Source of the DNA: Branchipolynoe longqiensis
Lineage: Eukaryota > Annelida > Polychaeta > Phyllodocida > Polynoidae
DNA: 64,000 nt
Direction: 5' to 3'
Assembly: GCA_030323885.1 (NCBI GenBank)
Contig: CM059192.1
Location: forward strand, 62,923,593-62,987,592
Notes under the pieces: model-generated
What the model was told of the DNA's origin: nothing
What the model saw: the letters and a program-made list of their open reading frames with translations, nothing else
Database searches by the model: none
Translations under genes and position numbers: made by a program
In this document: piece after piece, positions 23,601 through 36,000 of the stretch
Position numbering within the stretch: position 1 is the stretch's first letter
Layout of the letters: each line of letters starts with the position of its first letter

Positions 23601-26600
23601 CGGCGGGCCTTCTCCCTGAGGGTGATGGTGGCGGCTCCATAGCAGCTGCGCAGGGCCGCGAGGAGGCGGCCCATGAACTTCCTCGCTGGAAGAACGCAGC
23701 TGCCCACGTGCTTGAGCCGGACGAGGATGCTCTGGAGCTCACGGCGCCAGATGCCAGATGGGTGATCCGGGCCTCGCAGTCGGTGACGAGATCTGCGACC
23801 TTGTCGGGTGCGATCCTGATCGTCATCCCCTCGCTGTCGAGCATGAAGCCGAGCCACGAGAGAAGGACCGCCAGAGGGTGACACTTCCTGGCGGCGACCT
23901 CCAGCCCGAGGGCGCCGACGAGGGCGATGAAGCCGTCTAAGGCCTGGCGGGCCCCAGGTAGGAGCGCTTGCACCAGACAAAGTCATCACCGTAGATGAGG
24001 GTGTGGAAGCCCTCGTGCCGGAGGATCCAGGTGATGGCCATGGTGACCCGGACGCAGGCAGCGCCTGAGTAGCAGCAGCCGAAGGGGAGGGCGAGTTCCA
24101 CATACGTCGCCCCGTCCAGGGTGATGCCGTAGAGAGGGCATCAGAGCAGGTCGGCCCAGAGCTGGCGGTAGGCCCGGGAGATGTCAGCCGTCCAGGTGTA
24201 GGCCCCGGTCCCCTCCAGGAGGAGGAGGCCGCCAACGTTGGCGATGCAGGGGAGCCTGTAGGTGTGTTGCTTCCCGAGGTACTCCCGACGGGGGATGCTG
24301 GCGTTGACACTGCCTCCGGGAGGGTAGGAGAGGTCGACGATGACCCGCCTCTTTCCAGGGTCGGAATTGGGGCGAGTCATCATCGGGGTGTGAAGGGGGG
24401 GACGTGGAAGGGACTGGCGACTGCGCCATGGGCGAGCTCGCACCAGACGAAGTCCCGGAGGTGCACCTCATGCTGCTGGTGGTTTGTGTATATGGGATGG
24501 GGAGGGGTGCTGGCGAGTAGTTGGCCGGGAAACTGAACTCCAGGATGTCGACCAGATCAGGGTTGCGGTATCCCTGGAACCGGTCTCGCCAGGTGGTGAT
24601 GTGTAGGCCTGAAGGAAGGGGGATGCGGTGAGCACCATTGCCTCGATGATTCCGGCGAGGCGTTCCAGGGCCGTGGAGGCGTCGGTCGCAGAGGCGAGGG
24701 CGGGTGCAGCAGCTGGAGGTGCCGGAGGCAGCGGGCCAGGGGGGAGCGACATCGCCTCCATGATGCCGGCGAGGCACTTGAAAGAGCGCGCTGTACCCTG
24801 CATGCTGGTCTCCAGCGAGGTGATTCACTGTGCCGCCTCGGAGGAGCGTCTCGAGGTGGAGGAGGTCGTAGAGGCGTAGCCCGGGGCGGAGGCGCCGACG
24901 GATCTCCGGGTTCCGCGATGGCCGGCTGGGCGGCCTCATCCGTGTGCGACTGATGGCATTCTGTAGGACTGTAGGCCGGCAATGCTGTAGGCGTGTAGGC
25001 CGTCGATAGGCAAATTGTGCAGGATAGTGTAGAGTAGGCCAAACAAGAAATATGGCAGGGGAGCGCTACTGGAGGCGGCTGGAGGCAGAGTGGCTGGAGG
25101 CAGCAGCAGGCCCGGTGTAGCAGGAAATCGCAAACCCTGTAAATCGCAAACCCCCACTTGTGATTTCCTAGGAAATCACATATCCCCCCTGGAGATCTCA
25201 AACCCTCCATGTTCATGATACACCACTCCGTACCAGGTTTAAGGGCGGTGTTAGGTACCGATTAGGCCCAAATCTATTCAATGCTATCATATTTAATAGA
25301 ATTACATACTCAAAAAGTGAAATTTGATCAAATTAACCCTAAAATCGAAGTGATATTAACGCCGCCGCTACAGGGGGGGTTTGTGATTTCCTAGTAAATC
25401 GCAAACCCCGGGATGTGCAATTTCCAGGGGTTTGCGATTTACTGCCACACCGATTTATAAGGCCGGGACACGGGAGAGTCATTACCTAATCCAACGGTCA
25501 ACGGCCGCGGCAGGAAGGAGGAGGGGGAGTACTCAGCCTCCGCCGGGAATCAAACGCAATGCAAACATTACGACCAAGTCTGAGAGTGACACAGACTCCA
25601 TATGGATTAACTTAGCAGTGACAAATGGAGGACCACTCTGAGATATGTGATGCAATCATCTCTAAATACAATATGTATTTATATGCATATATATATAGTC
25701 ATGCATATATGTCTGCATATGTATTTATGTATACATATATGTATATTTTGTTTGTTTGTTGTTGTTTTACGTCCTAGCAACATCTAAGGTCATATCAGGA
25801 CGGGTACCGACTTGTGACAGTACGCACTCATGGCAACTTTATAGTGCTGTCCGATTGGGAAACCTGGCCACCGGCACCATGACCTGATATCCCCATCAGT
25901 CACATTATCCTGACACTGAGCACACCAGTCCTTGCCCTATCCTGATAATGCCGAGTACCTGGCTAGGAAGTGACAAGTATCAATTTTTAAGTCATTGGTT
26001 TGACTCGACCAGGGTTCGAACCCACGACCCCACGATCTACCAGGAGATGGGCGCTCTAACTCATTCGGCCATCCAGTCTGGGCTATATGTATATATGTCT
26101 GCATATATATGTATATATATGTATGTGCATATATATATATGTATATGTATGTATATATGTATATGTATGTATATATGTATATGTATGTATGTGTATATGT
26201 GTGTATGTATGTATATGTATGTACATGTATGTATATGGATGGATATGTATGCATGTGTATGTGTGTGCATGTGTATGCATGTGTATGCATGTGCATGCAT
26301 CTGTATGCATGTGCATGCATGTGTATACATGTGTATTCATGTGTATGCATGTGTATGTGTATGTATGTATATGTATGTATATGGATGGATATGTATGCAT
26401 GTGTATGTGTGTGCATGTGTATGTATGTATGCATGTGTATGCATATGCATGCATGTGCATGCATGTGCATACATGTGTATTCATGTGTATGCATGTGTAT
26501 GTGTATGTATGTATATGTATGCATAGGTATGTAGGTGTATGTATGTATATGTATGTGTGTATATATGTATGGTTAGGTATATGTATAATATTTATCCATA

Positions 26601-29600
26601 TACATTCATATACATCCATATACATCCATATCCATTCATATACATCCATATACATACATATATATACATACATACACACACATACATACCCATTCATATA
26701 TCATATTTGTGGTGATTATGCTTCTGTATAATCACAGTGAATTATATATTATGCATACATATAGTGGTAAAAAACTGGTATATAAAGAATACATCTCCCG
26801 GCACCACTTCTGGCACCGGCCTTCCCTTAAATAATATGAATAGAAATAAAAAGTGATAACCAACAATAAAATAAATCAAATACAATAATATTTAATGGGG
26901 CTGTCACACTACGACGTAACGACGTCAACGTAGGGAGAACGTGAAGAACGTTGAACTTCTCGGCGTAGTATGCAAATTTGGGCACAAGTTGAACGTGGAT
27001 GCAGCGTAGTGGACGAGAGCGTAACGTCAGTAAAGCGTAGTGATACCGTCATTCAACGAGAGAGGACAACGTAATGACGCTGACGAAACGTTATGAACGT
27101 TATTCCATCGCCAGAACTATGTTGCTTTACGTTACCTTACGTTACTTACATCATTAAACGTTGGCGAAACGCTGAACATACATTCTCCTGACGTTCTCCT
27201 GACTTTCCCATTACGCCGCTTGGACGTTTCCACCGGCTTTAATGTGGGTCAACAAGTGGAACATAGTGGAACGTAGTGAGGAACGTTTGACTAATGTCTG
27301 TTTAACGTCATTGACGTTCGCCGAACGTGTACAGAACGTATGGCAAACATAAACCCTTACGTTCGCATCACATCGAAAGTTTTGAACAGGTTCAAAACAT
27401 TGATGCGCGCCGACGTAACACGACGTAACATGACGTAGCTCGACGTCAGTCTAACGTCATTATGACGTCATAATAACGTAACCCAATGTACGACAACGTA
27501 ATGACCAAATGTGATCACGTCAGGCTTACGTTAGCTCGTTATGTCATAGTGTGACAGGGGTATAAGGTAGGTTTTTCTTAATGTTGTACCAGCAAAACAA
27601 GCCATCTTTGTAGTGATTATGCATCAGATGCATAATCACAGTGAATTATTTATTATGCATATATACATTGGTATGCAAAAAATATATCTAAATGATGTAC
27701 AACAGGACCTCCTCCCCAAGTGGCAAGTGGAAGTATATGAGTGGCCCAAAGACCAGTATATACCCCCATGGTTGACTGGAGGTGGCCTATTGTTTGGGAT
27801 TTACTGCTATACCAACACAGTACTATCATGGGCAGTTCTAGCCTGTAGCCATATGTTGTAACAACTGAATTATTTCCTAATATTCACTGCTAATTTACTC
27901 GATCCGGTCCCACCTAAATGGCATGGAAATATTCATCATATTAGATATAATTGTTTGCTTTCTAGTGATGTATTCCAATATGAAAACATTCCAACACTCA
28001 GTGTGCCACCACCATATTTGTGAACCTGCGCACTAATCCTATATAAAATCCGACCTTGGTAATTGAACCGGGGTCGAATGAGGTATTTAACCATCATAGC
28101 GCAATCGATGTAAGCTCTCCAACCTGCTTATATCTAAATAATAGTATCTATATAGAAATATATATTATAATATCTATATTATAATATCTATATTATAATG
28201 TATATATTATAATAGCTATATTATAATATATATATTATAATATCTATGTTATAATATCTATATTATAATGTCTATATTATATTATCTATATTATAATATT
28301 TATATTATAAATATAATATCTATAGTATGATATATATTATAAATATAATATCTATGGTATATATATTATATTATATCAAATAAAAGTAGACATATTATAT
28401 ATCCTTAAAATACACGTTTGAGGTCTTAATATATTTCACTTCAATACTTAAATAACACAGCACATAATAATAATAATAGCAACAATGATGATAATAATAT
28501 GTGACACAATACCTTAACTCCCTTTGCTTGGTGAATACCTGTCATGTATTCATACGATTCTATATTCAGTGTTAGCTTCAGTCCGTAGTTAGATCCTGAG
28601 AACAAAAGAAAGCACACCATAAAATGATGGAACAACCTCCTCGACAGAACATAATATATATTTCTTGACTGTCGTTAACGTTGTTATTTTCTGTGACTGG
28701 AAAAACAAACGAAGAAATACACACGAATGATGCTAGCTGGCAGCGAGTATACATGTACACCCTGTTTAGCGCTGATGATAAGCTACTAACAACGAATATA
28801 TATATATGATGAATCATGTATTATTTTGAATATAAATGTACAGAAAATAACCTATCACTTATACCTCTGTTACCACCTTACCAAACTGTACCAGTGGCGC
28901 CCCCCCCCCCCACCTCTCCACCCGCTGCGCTAGACCTGTGTCAGTCGCAGCGGAGGAATTGTATATAGCCGGGACTGGATAAAACTGAGAGGTCATCATT
29001 GTTTCCATCCCATAATATCATTATAGAGCATACACCTATAACACAATGGTGCGTGTTGCCGATAACATGAGTAATTCACCACGTTGGCGACCGTGCTAGT
29101 GTGCCAGGATAATTTCCCTGGCGCGTTGCTAGTGCATTCTCGCCCACCGCCAATGCCGGTGTAGCATTCATGTCACTACTGGGATTTAGGCTTCGTGGTA
29201 AAGGAAAACACACCGATGGGCATTCACTACTGGAGCAGCACACAGTACTGAATCCAAGCATGATGATGATGATGATGATGATGATGGTAAAGGTAAACAA
29301 ACCGATGGGTGTTCACTACTGGAGCAGCACACAGTACTGAATCCAAACATGATGATGATAATAATGATGAAGGTAAAGGTAAACAAACTGATGGGTGTTC
29401 ACTACTGGAGCAGCAGACAGTACTGAATCCAAACATGATGATGATGATGATGATGGTAAAGGTAAACAAACCGATGGGAATTCACTACTGGAGCAGCACA
29501 CAGTACTGAATCCAAACATGATGATGATGATGATGATGGTAAAGGTAAACAAACCGATGGGCGTTCACTACTGGAGCAGCACACAGTACTGAATCCAAAC

Positions 29601-29959
29601 ATGATGATGATGATGATGATGATGGTAAAGGTAGACAAACCGATGGGCGTTCACTACTGGAGCAGCACACAGTACTGAATCCAAGCATCATGATGATGAT
29701 GATGATGATGATGGTAAAGGTAAACAAACCGATGGGTGTTCACTACTGGAGCAGCACACAGTACTGAATCCAAACATGATGATGATGATGATGGTAAAGG
29801 TGAACAAACTGATGGGCATTCACTACTGGAGCAGCACACAATACTGAATCCAAACATGATGATGATGATGATGATGATAATAATGATGATGATGGTAATG
29901 TTAAACAAACCGATGGGCGTTCACTACTGGAGCAGCACACAGTACTGAATCCAAGCATC

Positions 29960-29992
<33 letters not shown>

Positions 29993-30054
29993 GTAAAGGT
30001 AAACAAACCGATGGGTGTTCACTACTGGAGCAGCACACAGTACTGAATCCAAGC

Positions 30055-30095
<41 letters not shown>

Positions 30096-33000
30096 AATGA
30101 TGATGATGGTAAAGTTAAACAAACCGATGGGCGTTCACTACTGGAGCAGCACACAGTACTGAATCCAAACGGTTTAGGCATATCTTCTGTAAAAAAAAAC
30201 CTCCCACCCACCCACAGCTTGGCTGCAGAACGAAGGCACACTGCCATTGAGTTTCCCGGTACGTGCAGTGCAAAACGTTTATTTTATTCTAAATTAATAG
30301 AAATGCAGAACCCTAAGCATATAAATTTAATATAATCTGTTCATTGAATATGTTTTCTACATGTGTTCCAAGCGGCTTGTGTCTAGATGGTGTGGTTTTA
30401 GAGATATTTCACCGTTTCTGTATGAAGATTGCTCAGGGCCATTGACAATGCATTGAGTTTGTCGGTATGCGCAGTGCAAAACGTCTAACCCTAACCGTAT
30501 ACATTTAATATAATCTATTCGTTTAATATGTTTTCTATATGTGTTCCAAGCGGTTTGTGTCTAGGTGGTGTGGTTTTAGAGATGTTACACTTTTTCTGTA
30601 TGAAGATTGCTCACGGCCATTGACAATGCATTGAATTTGCTGGTACACGCAAGGCAAAACGTTTATTTTATTCAAAATTAATAGAAATGCAGAACCCTAA
30701 CCTTATAAATTTAATATAATCTATTCGGTGGATATGTTTTCTATATGTGTCCCAAGCGGTTTGTGTCTAGGTGGTGTGGTTTTAGAGATATTTCACTTTT
30801 TCTGTATGGAGATTGCTCACGGCCAATGACAACGCATTGAGTTTGCCGGTATGCGCGCCGGAAAACGTATATTTTATTCAAAATTAATAGAAATGCAGAA
30901 CCCTAACCGTATAAATTTAATATAATCTATTCGGTGGATTTGTTTTCTATATGTGTTCCAAGCGGTTTGTGTCTAGGTGGTGTGGTTTTAGAGATATTTC
31001 ACCTTTTCTTTAGGAAGATTGCTCACAGCCATTGACAATGCATTGAGTTTGCCGGTATTCGCAGTGCAAAATGATTATTTTATTCAAAATTAATAGAAAT
31101 GCAGAACCATAGCCTTATAAATTTAATATAATCTATTCATTGAATATGTTTTCTATATGTGTACTAGGCGGTTTGTGTCTAGGTGGTGTGGTTCTAGAGA
31201 TATTTCACTTGTTCTCTATGAAGATTCCTCATAGCCATTGAGTTTGCAGTGTGACAGTGTGTCGTCCTGCAGCCAAAATGCATGCGCACTGACCTAGATA
31301 CGTATGCTGATGTCATATAAAATAGGTCTATAAGCTGAGTGTCTGAGATGCTTCAAAGTTCTTTCTTGACCCTATGATAATCACCAGTAGACGTGTCAAC
31401 ATACTCATAGTCTTATGTAGTAGCTTACTAATATATGTGATATATAATTAATTATATGAGTATAAGATTGGGCGGATTAGGCTTGTGCTATTTTATTATA
31501 TTTATTATATTATTTATTCGCCATGCTATTTATTTGTGCAATTCTGTACCGATCTGCCATTTACTGCGGGCCTGTGTGGGTCCAGGATAGTTTGTCGCCT
31601 CCCCATGCCGGATCATATGCCATTCGGCCAGCGCAGCCGTCACATGAGCTCAAATTCAAAACTTTTACAGGTAGGGCTATCTATTGCTCGGCCAAGGGTC
31701 TCGGTTAAATAAACTAGGCTTCCCACCACTCCTCTTTCTGTTGTTCCTTACTAGGGCGTAGCCCACCTTTTATATGAAATATTAACAAGGGGCAGGGCCC
31801 CCCCTAGCACTGTGATGTATGGGTTAATAATTGTTGACCTGTAGAAAAATTGTCAACAATTTGTATCTTGAAAAATATTTAATAATAACTGTAATTGCAT
31901 GTTCGAGTTCGCCGGTATCAGGAGTTGACCTGACCGAAGATTACTTAAATAAAATATTATTAAAGAAACATTTTAATGTAGAAAATAACCTATGTGTAAT
32001 ACGATGATAACTGCAGCATAAACATAGGGTGGACTATGTAAAAAATATAGTGTTATTGTGAAAAATGTTCAGTGACAGAGGCGTATTTGCTATTTTGTCG
32101 GTGATAATCGATTATAATTGGGAGAATGCTGAACTGAGCTTAGATTGTACAAACAGAAGTTATATGTTGCACTATTCCTATATCCAACGTTGTGACTTAC
32201 TACATATTCAATGATACCAATACAAAACTACTCCCGAAGTCCCCACCCCACCCCACCACACCCCCACCCCTTACCCCCCCACCCCCACCCCCGTCTGTCA
32301 TTCCGAGGGAAACTTTGGTTCGCCTCCGGAAATGCGATGAAAGAAACTCACCCCTGAAGGAGATCACTTTGTCATTGGCCTTATTGAAAGTGTAGCAGAC
32401 ACCAAAGTCGGTGATTATCTGGGTGATGTCCTCAGCGCCGCACGGCAGGCTGTTGTAACTGCAACTGATTTAGGAAAACAAATATAACACGCTTTGCATT
32501 TCGCCATTCACCATGAGTCCAGTTATTTTGACTCAATCAATCAAGTGAACTTTACTTAGGTTGCCTCTTATTACTTTCATCCTTAAGTGGGGGGTGGATT
32601 TCAAACGCGTGCAATTGGTCTTATACCCCTGTCACACTACGACGTAATGAGCCAACGTAAGCCTGACGTGCTCACGTTTCGTCATTAGGTTGACGTATGT
32701 TGGGTTACGTTATGATGACGTCAGAATGACGTTAGACTGATGTCGAGCTACGTCACATTACGTCGTGTTACGTCGGTGCACGTCAAGGTTTTGAACCTGT
32801 TCAAAACTTTCGACGTAACTCAAACGTAAGGGTTTATGTTCGCCATACGTTCTGTACATGTTCGGCAAACGTCAGTGAGGTTAAACAGACGTTAGTCAAA
32901 CACTGCTCACTATGTTCCGCTGCGTTCCACTACGTTGACCCACATTAAAGCCGGTGGAAACATCCACGCGGCGTAATGGGAATGTCAGGAGAACGTACGC

Positions 33001-36000
33001 CAAACGTATGTTCAACATATGTTCAGTGTTTTGCCACCATGTCATGATGTAGGTAACATCAAGCAACATAAAGCAACATAGTTTTGGCAATGGAATAACG
33101 TTCATAACATTCCGTGAGCGTAATTACATTGTCCTCTCTCGTTGAATGACACTATCACTACGCTTTACCGACATTACGCTCTACTCAACTACACTGCATC
33201 TACGTTCAACTTGTGCCCAAATTTGCATACTACGCCGAGAAGTTCGACGTTTTTCACGTTCTCCGTATGCTGACGTCGTTACATCATAGTGTGGCAGGGC
33301 CTTTAGTCATTCCTAGGCTCCTTGCCCTATCTTCACAATATCAAGTGCCAGGCTAGGTAGCAACAAGTGTACATTGTAAAGTCATATGTGACGTGTTTTC
33401 CCCTTCCCCTCTCAGTTCTGATCATAGCATTGACTCAGCTGGATTTGGAATCCCATGACATGCCTGATACTGAGCCAATCCTATCCCTGAACTATAATTG
33501 TTACGTCCATATACCAGGCTAGGTAATGGCGATAAGTATTAATTTTCTAAATAATTAGCCTGAATCGGCGGGATTCAAAACCATGACCTGCCGAGGCGGA
33601 ATCCTCTATACAAATGCTCTACACAATATTGATGTTACATTCCATGTTTAATAAACCATATTCCTAAAACTGTTCATAATTATATAAAATAATCAAACCA
33701 TAACGATTTATAATGATATAAAACAGTCATATTGTTGACTAAAAGAAATGACTAGTCAGATTATATACTTGTATACAAAATTCAAACCTGTGAACAAAGT
33801 CTTCTTGCTGATGGGCCGCCATCCTGAAGAAACTGACCGTGCTGTTCCCTGTCAAGTAGAGTGGAAGCCATTAGATGCCACACATATACTCCTACCACAC
33901 TGAATCTATACACTGCTACCTTTATTTTGATTAATGACTCATATGATTGATGCTTGATTGATGGCGGTTTCACGCCTTGTTAGCAGCAAAAGTCATATTC
34001 ACCATGACAAGCGAGCAGATTTTATCGTGTCATTCTGTTTTCCCTAGAAACTGTTTGTTGTGGTTTACCTCCTAGCAACATCTAAGGTTAAATCAGGACG
34101 GGTACAGACTCGTGACAGTGTGCACTCATGGCGACGTTATTGTAGTTTCCCCACTGGGAAACCAGGCCACCATCATAATGACGCGATAGCCCACACAGTC
34201 AAATTATCCTGATAATGCGCTAACCAGCTTAGCATATGACAGAAGTCTTGAAAATGAGTTATTGTGAAAAGCGCAATTCTTTTTGCCAGATCTAGGCCTC
34301 GACGAACTCCAGTGTGGGAAAGAGTGCATGGGATGCCGCCCTAAAGAAAGTGATACATGTATAATGAAATATAGACTGTAGAGCATACTGACTAAATGAA
34401 ATGTAGACTGTGTAGAGCATAATGACTTAATGAAATATGGACTGTGTAGAGCATACTGACTAAATGAAATGTAGACTGTGTAGAGCATACTCACTTAATG
34501 AAATATAGACTGTGTGGAACATACTGACTTAATGAAATATAGACTGTGTAGAGCATACTGACTTAATGAAATATAGACTGTGTAGAGCATACTGACTTAA
34601 TGAAATGTAAACTGTGTAGAGCATACTGACTGAATGAAATATAGACTGTAGAGCATACTGACTTAATTAAATATAGACTGTGTAGAGCATACTGACTTAA
34701 TGAAATATAGACTGTGTAGAGCATACTGACTTAATGAAATGTAAACTGTGTAGAGTATACTGACTTAATGAAATATAGACTGTGTAGAGTATACTGACTT
34801 AATGAAATATAGACTGTAGAGCATACTGACTTAATGAAATACTGTGTAGGTTTTGTGCTGTGTAGAGTATACTGACTTAATGAAATATAGACTGTGTAGA
34901 GTTTGTGTGTGTTTGGTTGTGGTGGTTTTAGATACTACTTAATTAAATATAGACTGTAGAGCATACTGACTTAATGAAATGTAAACTGTGTAGAGTATAC
35001 TGACTTAATGAAATATAGACTGTGTAGAGTATACTGACTTAATGAAATATAGACTGTGTAGAGCATACTGACTTAATGAAATATAGACTGTGTAGAGCAT
35101 AATGACTAAATGAAATATAGACTGTGTAGAGCATACTGACTTACTGAAATGTAAACTGTGTAGAGTATACTGACTTAATGAAATATAGACTGTGTAGAGC
35201 ATACTCACTTAATGAAATATAGACTGTGTATAGCATACTCACTTAATGAAATATAGACTGTGTAGAGCATACTAACTTAATGAAATATAGACTGTGTAGA
35301 GTATACTGCCTTAATTAAATATAGACTGTGTAGAGTATACTGCCTTAATTAAATATAGACTGTGTAGAGTATACTGACTTAATGAAATATAGACTGTGTA
35401 GAGCATACTGACTTAATGAAATATAGACTGTAGAGCATACTGCCTTAATTAAATATAGACTGTGTAGAGTATACTGACTTAATGAAATATAGACTGTGTA
35501 GAGCATACTAACTTAATGAAATATAGACTGTAGAGCATAATGACTTAATGAAATGTCAATTGTGTAGGGCATACCGACTGAATGAAATATAGACTGTAGA
35601 TCATACTGACTTAATGAAATATAGACTGTGTAGAGCATACTGACTTAATGAAATATAGACTGTGTAGAGCATACTTACTTAATGAAATGTAGACTGCGTA
35701 GAGCATAATGACTTAATGAAATATAGACTGTGTAGAGCATACTGACTTAATGAAATATAGAATGTGTAGAGCATACTGACTTAATGAAATATAGACTGTG
35801 TAGAGCATAATTACTTAATGAAATGTAGACTGCGTAGAACATAATGACTTAATGAAATATAGACTGTGTAGAGCATACTGACTTAATGAAATATAGACTG
35901 TGTAGAGCATACTGACTTAATGCAATATAGACTGTAGAGCATACTGACTTAATGCAATATAGACTGTAGAGCATACTGACTGAAAAGGCACCACAGACTG

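Larger units (their letters stand above)
21043..28129. mobile_element. 7.1-kb element with long inverted terminal repeats, filled with nested insertions
   Basis: The left arm (21043 to about 21885) and right arm (about 26695-28129) are inverted copies, about 800 bp each once the 667-bp MITE inside the right arm is removed. Both tips are CAGGTTGGAGAGCTTAC. The element is flanked by the 5-bp direct repeat CTTAT (21038-21042 and 28130-28134). Both arms end inward in a TATG/TGTA microsatellite. The interior holds recombinase and reverse-transcriptase relics, a MITE and a SINE. No transposase belonging to the arms was recognised, so the class is unknown. Confidence 0.75.

Noticed and set aside
26000..26092. 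a tRNA gene on the minus strand
   Set aside because: Same reasoning: it is the head of a SINE with body and tail.
25948..26731. long Met/Tyr/Val/Cys proteins on both strands
   Set aside because: By-products of the TATG/TGTA microsatellite.
21316..27861. twin 82-85 residue conserved proteins at 21316-21573 (-) and 27613-27861 (+)
   Set aside because: They are conserved only because they lie in the two inverted arms. One has a small indel, there is no family match, and the composition is not protein-like.
29076..30335. His-rich or Ile-rich proteins with repeated [15 protein letters not shown]
   Set aside because: Frames through the ATG compound minisatellite; no start context, splice sites or family.
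34247..34345. an extra ENaC exon on the minus strand after an acceptor-like tctttag
   Set aside because: All three frames give a stop or unconvincing residues and none bridges the phase between 37433 and 33848, which already fit each other.
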